The translations under genes and the position numbers were made by a program. Positions 1-5,217 of a DNA stretch of 9,127 nucleotides are shown here, piece by piece. Location of the stretch: positions 1 to 9,127 of the forward strand of contig JBKPRU010000124.1 in assembly GCA_046734675.1 (NCBI GenBank), written 5' to 3'. This stretch comes from QHWT01 sp046734675. Lineage in GTDB: Bacteria; Acidobacteriota; Vicinamibacteria; Vicinamibacterales; 2-12-FULL-66-21. The number at the start of each line of letters is the position of its first letter. Within the stretch, counting starts at the first letter, position 1. The notes under the pieces were generated by a model that was not told where the DNA came from, ran no database searches, and saw only the letters and a list, made by a program, of their open reading frames with translations.

Positions 1-8
1 CTTCATAG

Positions 9-42
9 GTCTCGTGGGCTCGGAGATGTGTATAAGAGACAG
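9..42 (+). other. Nextera read-2 transposase adapter (sequencing artefact)
   Basis: Positions 9-42 match the 34-nt Illumina Nextera read-2 transposase adapter; its 3' part (24-42) is the 19-bp Tn5 mosaic end AGATGTGTATAAGAGACAG. The eight bases before it (1-8) sit where an i7 index would be, so they may be a sample barcode (inference). Translating through it gives the well-known artefact peptides 'EMCIRDS' and 'MYKRQ' in two frames. Genomic sequence therefore begins at about 43, and nothing left of that is biological. Confidence 0.97.
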
Positions 43-43
43 C

Positions 44-628
44 GATCGGCCGTTCGCAAACCGGGTGGTCGAAGCGCGCAACCGCGCGGGACGGTCCGGC
101 GGCTGGCTGTTCCGCCGCGACGGCTTCTATCCGCGCGGGCCCGGGCACATCTTTACCTTTCAATACGGCGGGCGCTGGGAGCCGCAGATCAACATCGGCT
201 GGATGGCGGCGCCGCGCGCCGGCCGTCACTGCATGCGGGCCGGCCTCGCGTTCGATCTCACCCCCGACGGCGACAATGGCGATCGCGACGCCGGCGCCGA
301 ACGCGTGGTCGCGTACTTCGAACGGTTCCAGCAGCTCGTGTCGTCGACGTGGCGCGCGCTGCTGACGGAGTGGATGGGGGCGAACGGCGGGTTCATTCAA
401 TACGGCGACGAGCGCCCCGCGCTCGATCTGCTGCCTGCGCAGGCCGTCTCGTGGCTCGTGGATCTCGACAACCCGCGCGAGGTCGGCTGGATCTTCTGTG
501 GCCGGTGGCTGTTTCTCGATCACCCCGACCATGAAGAGACGCTGAAGGACGCCGGGAAACTGGTCCGCTGGGTCGATCAAACGTTTTCGGACCTGTTGCC
601 GCTGTGGTCCACCGTGTATCGCGGGTGA
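44..628 (+). CDS. Tryptophan-rich hypothetical protein, 5'-truncated
   Basis: This open frame runs from the adapter junction to a TGA at 626-628 and keeps 195 residues of a longer protein whose true start is missing. The ATG at 14 lies inside the adapter and must not be used as a start. I do not recognise the family. The product is soluble-looking, with no signal peptide or membrane segment in the visible part. It is acidic and aromatic, with ten tryptophans in 195 residues. Visible stretches include an FTFQYGG segment about 40 residues in, a glycine/aspartate-rich DLTPDGDNGDRD segment and a hydrophobic VGWIFCGRWLFLD strand near the C-terminus. The frame uses GC-rich third positions like its neighbours. 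A role in nucleic-acid or defence processes is possible but unsupported. That it is a real gene is fairly sure; its function is unknown. Confidence 0.75.
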   Translation, partial: DRPFANRVVEARNRAGRSGGWLFRRDGFYPRGPGHIFTFQYGGRWEPQINIGWMAAPRAGRHCMRAGLAFDLTPDGDNGDRDAGAERVVAYFERFQQLVSSTWRALLTEWMGANGGFIQYGDERPALDLLPAQAVSWLVDLDNPREVGWIFCGRWLFLDHPDHEETLKDAGKLVRWVDQTFSDLLPLWSTVYRG

Positions 629-757
629 ATTCCTGTGTGAACCGCGCAGTGGTGGCGGGCCTCACCCAGGTTGGCATCCTCATTGCTGGCGCGACCGCGC
701 CCCTTTCTGGCGGAGTCGCCGCATTTTCTGCAAACCTCCGGGCCCGATCTTCCGTCT

Positions 758-783
758 CAGGATAGGAACGCACGATCCTGGAG
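758..783 (+). promoter_or_regulatory. Small hairpin running into the ribosome binding site
   Basis: CAGGAT (758-763) and ATCCTG (775-780) form a 6-bp inverted repeat with an 11-nt loop. The last base of the right arm is the first G of the GGAG Shine-Dalgarno motif (780-783), which lies 5 nt before the ATG at 789. The hairpin could modestly affect translation, but it is short and may be chance. The rest of 629-788 shows no convincing promoter or other gene. Confidence 0.3.
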
Positions 784-788
784 ACCCG

Positions 789-971
789 ATGACTTTCCTT
801 CAGAAGCTGTTCAACCGCAAGTCCGAAGCCCCCCGTCAGCGCGTCCGCGTGTGTGTCGAATGCGGCATGCCGGTCGCCGAGCACAAGGACTGGTGCAGCA
901 TCCTGCGCGGCCAGCGCGAGCTCGAGGCGAAGGCGGCTGCCCGGTCGCAGGCGGCCAACTCCGAGGCGTAA
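789..971 (+). CDS. Small CCHC putative zinc-binding protein
   Basis: This 60-residue basic protein has a central cluster C22-x2-C25-x6-H32-x3-C36 (segment CVECGMPVAEHKDWC), which could hold one zinc ion. The spacing is not that of the retroviral zinc knuckle (C-x2-C-x4-H-x4-C). An amphipathic N-terminus (MTFLQKLFNRK) precedes it, and an alanine/glutamate-rich helix (about 42-60) follows. GGAG at 780-783, 5 nt before the ATG, supports this start. The gene stands alone and ends 26 bp from the convergently oriented LysR gene. I do not recognise a named family. The likely role is a small nucleic-acid- or protein-binding factor, which is inference. Coding status rests on the ribosome binding site and the spaced Cys/His cluster. 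Confidence 0.72.
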   Translation: MTFLQKLFNRKSEAPRQRVRVCVECGMPVAEHKDWCSILRGQRELEAKAAARSQAANSEA

Positions 972-997
972 CGGCCGCTCCGCGTCCGCCCGTCGGC

Positions 998-1918
998 CTA
1001 GGCAGGTTCTCTGTCCGGGGTGAGATTGAGGTGCGGCGCCACGCGGGTCAGCGTCTCCATCATCGCCTGCACCATCCGCGGCACCCGCGCGGTCTGCAGG
1101 TAAATCCATCCGGTCGTTCGCACGAGCGGCGGACCCGCGACGCGGGCGTAGCGCAGCGTGCCGGCGGCCGCCTCGCGCGCAATCGCCTGGAACGGCACCA
1201 GGCTGATCCCGAGTCCCGCCCCCACCATCGCCTTCGCAATTTCCACGTTCTCGGTTTCGGCGACGACGCGCGGAGCGATTGCTTCGCGCACGAAGAACTC
1301 GTCGATGACGCGCCTGGTGTTCGAGCCCGGCTCGAAGGTGATGAACGGCTGCCCGTGCAGCTGCGCGGCGGTGATCGCCGATGTTTCTTTCGCGAGGGGA
1401 TGATGCGGGTGGAGGACGAGGAGCATCTCCTCGCGCATCACGGGATCGGCGCGCAGCACGCTGTCCCCGATCGGGAGCGTCAGCAGCGCGAGATCGACGG
1501 TGCCGGCGCGCAGCTGCCGCAGCATGCGCGCCGCTCCTGACGTCACGACTTTGATCTCGACGCCCGGGTGCACGCGCCTGAACTCTTTCAGCAGCGCCGG
1601 GAACACGTACATGCCCACCGTCATGCCGCCGCCGAGCGTCAGCGTGCCGGTGAGGGTCTTCTGATGATCGAGGATCGACGACGCCGTGTCGCGGATGTCC
1701 GCGAACACGCGATGACTCAGCTGCAGGAGCGCCTCGCCCGTTGCCGTCATCTGCACGCGCCCGACCGATCGGATGAACAGCGGCTCGCCGAATTCCTCCT
1801 CGAGCAGCAGGATCTGCCGGCTGATTGCCGACTGCGACACGTGCAGCTTCCCGCCCGCCTTCGTGAAGGAGCCGGTCTCCGCGATCGCGCGCAGGATCTC
1901 GAGCTGCCGCAGGTCCAC
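998..1918 (-). CDS. LysR-type transcriptional regulator
   Basis: The 306-residue product has the standard LysR layout: an N-terminal winged helix-turn-helix (about 2-60, with LEILRAIAETGSFTKAG, then VSQSAISRQILLLEEEFG) and a two-lobed periplasmic-binding-like effector domain (about 90-295). It binds DNA as an oligomer and responds to a small molecule; the ligand cannot be read from the sequence. I chose the GTG at 1918 because LysR proteins typically begin M-D-L-R-Q-L-E. A GTG at 1942 would add eight atypical residues (MPPPYNSA) and lies against the repeat array. There is no Shine-Dalgarno before 1918, but TACAAT lies 6 nt upstream, which suggests a leaderless mRNA. LysR genes often regulate a divergent neighbour. 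Here both flanking genes are oriented otherwise, so the target is unknown. Confidence 0.95.
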   Translation of the reverse strand: MDLRQLEILRAIAETGSFTKAGGKLHVSQSAISRQILLLEEEFGEPLFIRSVGRVQMTATGEALLQLSHRVFADIRDTASSILDHQKTLTGTLTLGGGMTVGMYVFPALLKEFRRVHPGVEIKVVTSGAARMLRQLRAGTVDLALLTLPIGDSVLRADPVMREEMLLVLHPHHPLAKETSAITAAQLHGQPFITFEPGSNTRRVIDEFFVREAIAPRVVAETENVEIAKAMVGAGLGISLVPFQAIAREAAAGTLRYARVAGPPLVRTTGWIYLQTARVPRMVQAMMETLTRVAPHLNLTPDREPA

Positions 1919-1924
1919 GGCGCT

Positions 1925-1930
1925 ATTGTA
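1925..1930 (-). promoter_or_regulatory. Candidate -10 box of the LysR gene (leaderless start)
   Basis: On the minus strand TACAAT (5 of 6 matches to TATAAT) ends 6 nt before the GTG at 1918, so transcription starting 7 nt past the box would begin at the start codon itself. The -35 position, 17 bp further upstream, falls inside the heptamer array and shows no TTGACA-like hexamer. Inference from spacing only; the sugar dehydrogenase gene shows identical spacing. Confidence 0.5.
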
Positions 1931-1942
1931 TGGCGGAGGCAC

Positions 1943-2033
1943 CAGCTACCAGCTGCCAGCTACCAGCTAAAAGCTGGAAGCTGAGAGCTGAGAGCTGAGA
2001 GCTGGAAGCTGGCGGCTGAGAGCTGATAGCTAT
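1943..2033. repeat. Heptamer tandem array, 13 units of NAGCTNN
   Basis: Thirteen consecutive 7-bp units carry AGCT at 1944, 1951, 1958, 1965, 1972, 1979, 1986, 1993, 2000, 2007, 2021 and 2028, with GGCT at 2014, all in exact 7-bp register. The first four units read CAGCTAC-like, while the later ones read GAGCTGA- or AAGCTGG-like. CCAGCT-AAA-AGCTGG at the switch (1963-1977) shows that the two halves are inverted relative to each other. The array fills the whole gap between the LysR gene and the sugar dehydrogenase. Its last unit contains the dehydrogenase stop codon (2030-2032). Its role is unknown: it could be a protein-binding array, a slippage-prone repeat or an RNA structure in the dehydrogenase 3' end. 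Confidence 0.93.
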
Positions 2034-3277
2034 CTCACGATGCGGGGATTGAGAGGTGTGGGAGGTGTCGCTAACGGCCCCGATAGTTTGAACACGATCC
2101 CGCGCGAGTGGCTGAGGATGTAGAGCTCGCCGTCCGCATCCACGCCAAACGAGCTGATGTTTCCGAGCTGGCCGGTGCCGCCGAGTTCGTCCGTGTGCTC
2201 GCTGAGACCGGAGGCGCCCGCGTCGGCGGTCGCGGGATCGATCGTGAGCGCGATCGACCACACCCGCCCTCGCACGAAATCGGCGAAGAAGTAGCGCCCC
2301 TGGTAATCGGCGCCGAGACTGGATCCGCGGTATACGTAGCCGCCCGTGATGGACGCGCCGACGCTGTGGTCGTACTCGAAGATCGGATCGATGAGCGGCA
2401 GGAACGCGGGCGGACGCGACGTCACGTAGTCGTGCGCCCCCTCGCGATTACGCCAGCCGTAGTTGCGTCCGCCGCGTCCGCGCGGCTCGTAGTCGATCTC
2501 CTCGATGCGGTTCTGCCCAACGTCGCCAATCACGAGCGCGCCGGTGCCGCCTCGCGCCGGATCATCGAAGTTGTAGCGCCACGGGTTGCGCAGGCCGAAG
2601 TCCCAGATCTCGCGCCGCGTGGTCGGCGAGTTCGCGAACGGGTTGTCCCCGGGGATCACGTAGCCGTTCGGATGCGAGTCCGGCACGTTGACGTCGATGC
2701 GCAGCATCTTGCCGAGCAGCTCCGATGGATCCTGCGCGCGATGATCGGGATCGTCGCCGGACCCGCCGTCTCCGAGCCCGATGTAAAGATACCCGTCAGG
2801 CCCGAACACGAGGTGCCCGCCGTTGTGGTTCGCGAACGGCTGCCGGATGAATGAGAAACCCGTACTCCATCTGAGATCGAAGCGCGAGAGCGGATCGGCG
2901 AGGAGCGGGTTGCTGGACGATCGCAGGAACCGCGCGACGACCGTGTTGCCCGCGCGGTCGGTGAAGTTGACGAAGAAGCGACGCGTCGATGTATCGGGCG
3001 CGAACGCGAGTCCGAGCAGGCCCTGTTCGCCGCCCGAGACGATCGCGTTACGCAGATCCAGGAAATCGGTATCCGCAACCACGCCGTCGCGGACGACGCG
3101 GATGCGTCCGCCCTGCTCGACGACGAACTGCACGGCGCGATCCGTCGGATCCTGGACGAACGCGAGCGGGTTGGTGAAGCCGGACGCGTACACTCGCAGC
3201 CGCAGCGGCGTCTGCGCGATGAGCCGGATCGCGAACACGCAAAGGATGAGCATTGCGATCGCTCGACCGGCGCGCAT
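2030..3277 (-). CDS. PQQ-dependent sugar dehydrogenase (GSDH family), secreted
   Basis: The 415-residue protein belongs to the glucose/sorbosone dehydrogenase family, which oxidises aldose sugars in the periplasm using pyrroloquinoline quinone on a six-bladed beta-propeller. An N-terminal signal peptide (about 1-21, hydrophobic AMLILCVFAIRLIA, then QTP) supports export. Family signatures are GGEQGLLGLAF (82-92), NHNGGHLVFGPDGYLYIGLGDGG (150-172), in which His151 is the likely catalytic base, GLRNPWR (228-234) and DVGQNRIEEIDY (252-263). The length is normal for the soluble aldose dehydrogenase type. The ATG at 3277 lies 6 nt after a perfect TATAAT with no Shine-Dalgarno, so it is probably leaderless. 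The stop codon lies within the heptamer array, suggesting that array growth has touched the 3' end. No PQQ synthesis genes are present here, so the cofactor must come from elsewhere. Confidence 0.95.
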   Translation of the reverse strand: MRAGRAIAMLILCVFAIRLIAQTPLRLRVYASGFTNPLAFVQDPTDRAVQFVVEQGGRIRVVRDGVVADTDFLDLRNAIVSGGEQGLLGLAFAPDTSTRRFFVNFTDRAGNTVVARFLRSSSNPLLADPLSRFDLRWSTGFSFIRQPFANHNGGHLVFGPDGYLYIGLGDGGSGDDPDHRAQDPSELLGKMLRIDVNVPDSHPNGYVIPGDNPFANSPTTRREIWDFGLRNPWRYNFDDPARGGTGALVIGDVGQNRIEEIDYEPRGRGGRNYGWRNREGAHDYVTSRPPAFLPLIDPIFEYDHSVGASITGGYVYRGSSLGADYQGRYFFADFVRGRVWSIALTIDPATADAGASGLSEHTDELGGTGQLGNISSFGVDADGELYILSHSRGIVFKLSGPLATPPTPLNPRIVR

Positions 3278-3291
3278 CGGCTGATTATAGT
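3263..3291 (+). promoter_or_regulatory. Candidate promoter of the lipoprotein gene, overlapping the divergent one
   Basis: TCGACC (3263-3268, 4 of 6 matches to TTGACA), a 17-bp spacer and TATAGT (3286-3291, 5 of 6 matches to TATAAT) form a plausible plus-strand promoter. Predicted initiation at about 3298 is only a few bases before the GTG at 3302. The -10 shares four bases with the minus-strand -10, so the two promoters are back to back and may compete for polymerase. Confidence 0.4.
3284..3289 (-). promoter_or_regulatory. -10 box TATAAT of the sugar dehydrogenase
   Basis: On the minus strand the hexamer is a perfect TATAAT, ending 6 nt before the ATG at 3277. Predicted initiation coincides with the start codon, as for the LysR gene. 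No clear -35 is visible at 16-18 bp spacing. It overlaps a plus-strand -10-like TATAGT (3286-3291) for the lipoprotein gene. Confidence 0.6.
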
Positions 3292-3301
3292 GGGAGCGAT
3301 C

Positions 3302-3736
3302 GTGCGCAATTTGTTATCGGACGACCATTTTCCGTCTCCCAAATTCCGTCTTCCGTCTTCCGCCTTCCGTCTTCCTCTGCAGCGCGGCGTTCCCATCGTC
3401 GTCGCGCTCATCGTTGGATGCGGCGCGCCGAACACTCCGCCGCCGAACGGTGTCGAAACAATCACCGGGCTCGAGCGCTTCGGATGGGATCAGCCGGCGG
3501 CGGATGCGGGAGAGCTGGCTTCGTTCCGCTACGCGTTCTACGTGGACGAGGCGCGAAGCGAGGCGACCGATGTGTCGTGCGCACCCGGCGCGGCCGCCGG
3601 CCGCTTTGCGTGCACCTGCCGCCTCCCGGCGCTGTCGTCCGGCGCGCATACGCTGCAGGTCGCGGCGTTCGTGCTGGACGCGGGGGTCACGCGTGAAAGC
3701 GCCCGCTCGGCTGCGGTGCGCGTTGTCAAACAATGA
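3302..3736 (+). CDS. Small putative lipoprotein with a repeat-encoded N-terminus
   Basis: From the GTG at 3302 this encodes 144 residues. GGGAG at 3292-3296, 5 nt upstream, supports this start over the GTG at 3290. A hydrophobic run and lipobox, VPIVVALIVGC, with Cys40 as the candidate lipidated residue, suggests lipid anchoring after export. About 100 residues follow that look beta-rich and fibronectin-III-like (ELASFRYAFYVDE, then SSGAHTLQVAAFVLD), with three further cysteines. I do not recognise a named family. The unusually long n-region before the hydrophobic core is written by the heptamer array, giving FRLPSSAFRLP. A non-standard CTG at 3377 just after the array could be an alternative start with a normal short signal peptide. 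It leads a same-strand series of four genes. The start is uncertain; the body of the gene is fairly sure. Confidence 0.68.
   Translation: MRNLLSDDHFPSPKFRLPSSAFRLPLQRGVPIVVALIVGCGAPNTPPPNGVETITGLERFGWDQPAADAGELASFRYAFYVDEARSEATDVSCAPGAAAGRFACTCRLPALSSGAHTLQVAAFVLDAGVTRESARSAAVRVVKQ
3330..3378 (+). repeat. Heptamer tandem array, TTCCGTC units
   Basis: Seven consecutive 7-bp units read TTCCGTC, TCCCAAA (degenerate), TTCCGTC, TTCCGTC, TTCCGCC, TTCCGTC and TTCCTCT. The 7-bp register is kept across the degenerate unit. The array has the same period as the AGCT array at 1943-2033 but an unrelated unit, and it lies between the start codon and the signal-peptide core of the lipoprotein gene. Because 7 is not a multiple of 3, gain or loss of one unit would shift that reading frame. 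Confidence 0.9.
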
Positions 3737-3821
3737 GTCACTTCGCCCGGAACGCCCTTTGCTGAATGGCCGGGGTGGTGGAACAAACCGGCCGGAAACC
3801 AACGAGGGCAGGGCAGAGGAC

Positions 3822-4559
3822 GTGCTGAAAGTAGACTTTCATCTCCACACGGCAGAAGATCCCGTCGACCTCATACATCACGACGCCCGCACGCTGATCG
3901 ATCGCGCCGCCGCAACCGGCTTCGGCGCCCTCGCGATCACGCTGCACGACCACCAGTTGGACGATCGCGGGCTCACCGCGTATGCGCGCGAGCGCGGGAT
4001 CGTGCTGCTGCCCGGTCTCGAGCGGACGATCCAGGGCAAGCACGTGCTGCTCATCAACTTTCCCCGCGCGGCCGCGGAAGCGGTCCTCACGTTCCGTGAT
4101 CTCGCCTGGCTCAAGTCGCGCGGCAACGGCCTGGTGATCGCGCCGCACCCGTTCTTCCCCGGCGGCACGTGTCTGCGCCGCCAGCTCGAGGCGCACGCGG
4201 ACCTGTTCGACGCGGTCGAGTGGACCTATTTCTGGACGCGGCAGGTCAACTTCAACGCGCGCGCGGCGCGCTGGGCGCGCGCGCACGGGAAGCCGCTCGT
4301 CGGCAACTCGGACATGCACGACATCCGTCAGCTCGGGCGAACGCACTCGCTGGTCGACGCCGCGCCGAATGCCGACGCGATCTGCGAGGCGGTCAAAGAC
4401 GGGCGCGTCGAGGTGATCACCGATCCGGTGCCGGCCATCGAGCTGGCGCTCGTGTTCGGCGGCATGACGCTGCGGCACCCCGCGCTGAATGGACCGAGGG
4501 CCGTTACCGGCGATAATGTTCGCAGCCGTCCCGTTCCGGCGCGTGCGATCGGCGAGTAA
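3822..4559 (+). CDS. PHP-domain metal-dependent phosphoesterase
   Basis: The 245-residue protein shows the PHP (polymerase and histidinol phosphatase) fold signature: HLH at 7-9, then LHDH at 41-44, GLE with Glu67, His74, PHP with His109, and SDMHD with Asp164 and His166. These are positions expected to hold a two- or three-metal centre that hydrolyses phosphate esters. The substrate cannot be read from sequence. Stand-alone PHP proteins include nucleotide phosphatases, histidinol-phosphatase-like enzymes and enzymes of unknown role. There is no signal peptide, so it is probably cytosolic. The GTG at 3822 is chosen because VLKVDFHLHT is the usual PHP N-terminus and AGGG lies 8 nt upstream. 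The open frame continues back to 3414, but there it overlaps the lipoprotein gene in another frame. It is 85 bp after the lipoprotein stop and 36 bp before the next gene, compatible with cotranscription. Confidence 0.92.
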   Translation: MLKVDFHLHTAEDPVDLIHHDARTLIDRAAATGFGALAITLHDHQLDDRGLTAYARERGIVLLPGLERTIQGKHVLLINFPRAAAEAVLTFRDLAWLKSRGNGLVIAPHPFFPGGTCLRRQLEAHADLFDAVEWTYFWTRQVNFNARAARWARAHGKPLVGNSDMHDIRQLGRTHSLVDAAPNADAICEAVKDGRVEVITDPVPAIELALVFGGMTLRHPALNGPRAVTGDNVRSRPVPARAIGE

Positions 4560-4595
4560 CGCCGCCGCGCCGGCGCGCACGGTGTCCGGCGACCG

Positions 4596-5174
4596 ATGAT
4601 CACCATCGCGCTTCTCTTTGCGCTGCGGCTGGCGGCATCCACGGCCGCCATCGACTATCCCTCGTACTTTGCGAAGGGGACCACCTTCGCCGATTTCCTG
4701 ACCGGCGCGCGCGTGTTTGCCGACGAGTGGCGCGAGACCTCCGCGCACGCCTCGGTCGAGGAGTCTGCGCTGGCCCGCGCCCGCGCGATTGCGTCGCCGC
4801 GCCGCCTGCTCGTCGTCGCCGACGACACCTGTCACGACTCGATCAACACGGTGCCTTATCTCGCGAAGCTGGCCGACGCGGCGCCGGACATGCTCTCGAT
4901 GCGGATCGTCTCGTCCGACGTCGGGCAGGCGATCAAAGAAGCGCACCCGACGCCTGACGGACGCGCCGCGACGCCGACCGTCGTCGTCCTCGACGAACAT
5001 GGCGATGTCAAAGGCGTGTTCGTCGAGCGGCCTGCCGCACTGCTCCGCTACGTCGAGGAACACGGCGGCGGCCTCTACCCGAACCAGGTGCGCGACCTGC
5101 GGCGCCGCTGGTACGCGGAGGACAAGGGGCGGCATGCCGTGGATGAGATTCTGACGATCCTCGAGCGTCCCTGA
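4596..5174 (+). CDS. Exported thioredoxin-like protein with a single cysteine
   Basis: The 192-residue product starts with a short signal-like segment (1-18, MITIALLFALRLAASTAA) and a helical region. A thioredoxin-like fold follows from about residue 68: the strand RLLVVADD, then CHDS (79-82) in the active-site position, the helix INTVPYLAKLA, and the cis-proline segment ATPTVVVLDEHG with Pro127. Cys79 is the only cysteine, so the usual CxxC pair is reduced to C-x-x-S. It cannot act as a classical dithiol oxidoreductase. A monothiol, binding or structural role is possible. It resembles the Thioredoxin_9-type family, where motifs such as C-G-D-x occur. The ribosome binding site is weak. It is sandwiched between the PHP and ADOP genes on the same strand. 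Confidence 0.85.
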   Translation: MITIALLFALRLAASTAAIDYPSYFAKGTTFADFLTGARVFADEWRETSAHASVEESALARARAIASPRRLLVVADDTCHDSINTVPYLAKLADAAPDMLSMRIVSSDVGQAIKEAHPTPDGRAATPTVVVLDEHGDVKGVFVERPAALLRYVEEHGGGLYPNQVRDLRRRWYAEDKGRHAVDEILTILERP

Positions 5175-5217
5175 TCGGCGTTCCAACCCTCGGCGGCGGG
5201 GCGCCGTCCAACGCCGC

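Noticed and set aside
14..628. ORF with ATG at 14 as a complete gene
   Set aside because: The start and first ten residues are encoded by sequencing adapter. Only the part from 44 onward is genomic, and it is 5'-truncated.
972..997. Terminator between the CCHC gene and the LysR gene
   Set aside because: The only inverted repeat (GGCCG with CGGCC) is 5 bp with a 16-nt loop and no T-run, too weak to call.
393..1109. 238-residue minus-strand ORF
   Set aside because: It overlaps three better-supported genes and is low-complexity arginine/alanine-rich sequence without motifs.
671..1540. 289-residue plus-strand ORF
   Set aside because: It runs across the 60-residue gene and antisense to the LysR gene. 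The LysR frame has clear domains, while this one has none.
1963..1977. Rho-independent terminator formed by CCAGCT-AAA-AGCTGG
   Set aside because: The stem is only 6 bp and no T-run follows on either strand. It is better explained as part of the heptamer array.
1943..2033. CRISPR-like array
   Set aside because: The repeats are directly adjacent 7-mers with no spacers, and there are no cas genes.
2108..2854. 248-residue plus-strand ORF antisense to the sugar dehydrogenase
   Set aside because: It is a shadow frame: the minus-strand frame has the complete GSDH signatures, and this one has no motif or ribosome binding site.
3414..3821. 5' extension of the PHP gene to an ATG at 3414
   Set aside because: The extension overlaps the lipoprotein gene in another frame, is arginine-rich junk, and the PHP fold begins right after the GTG at 3822.
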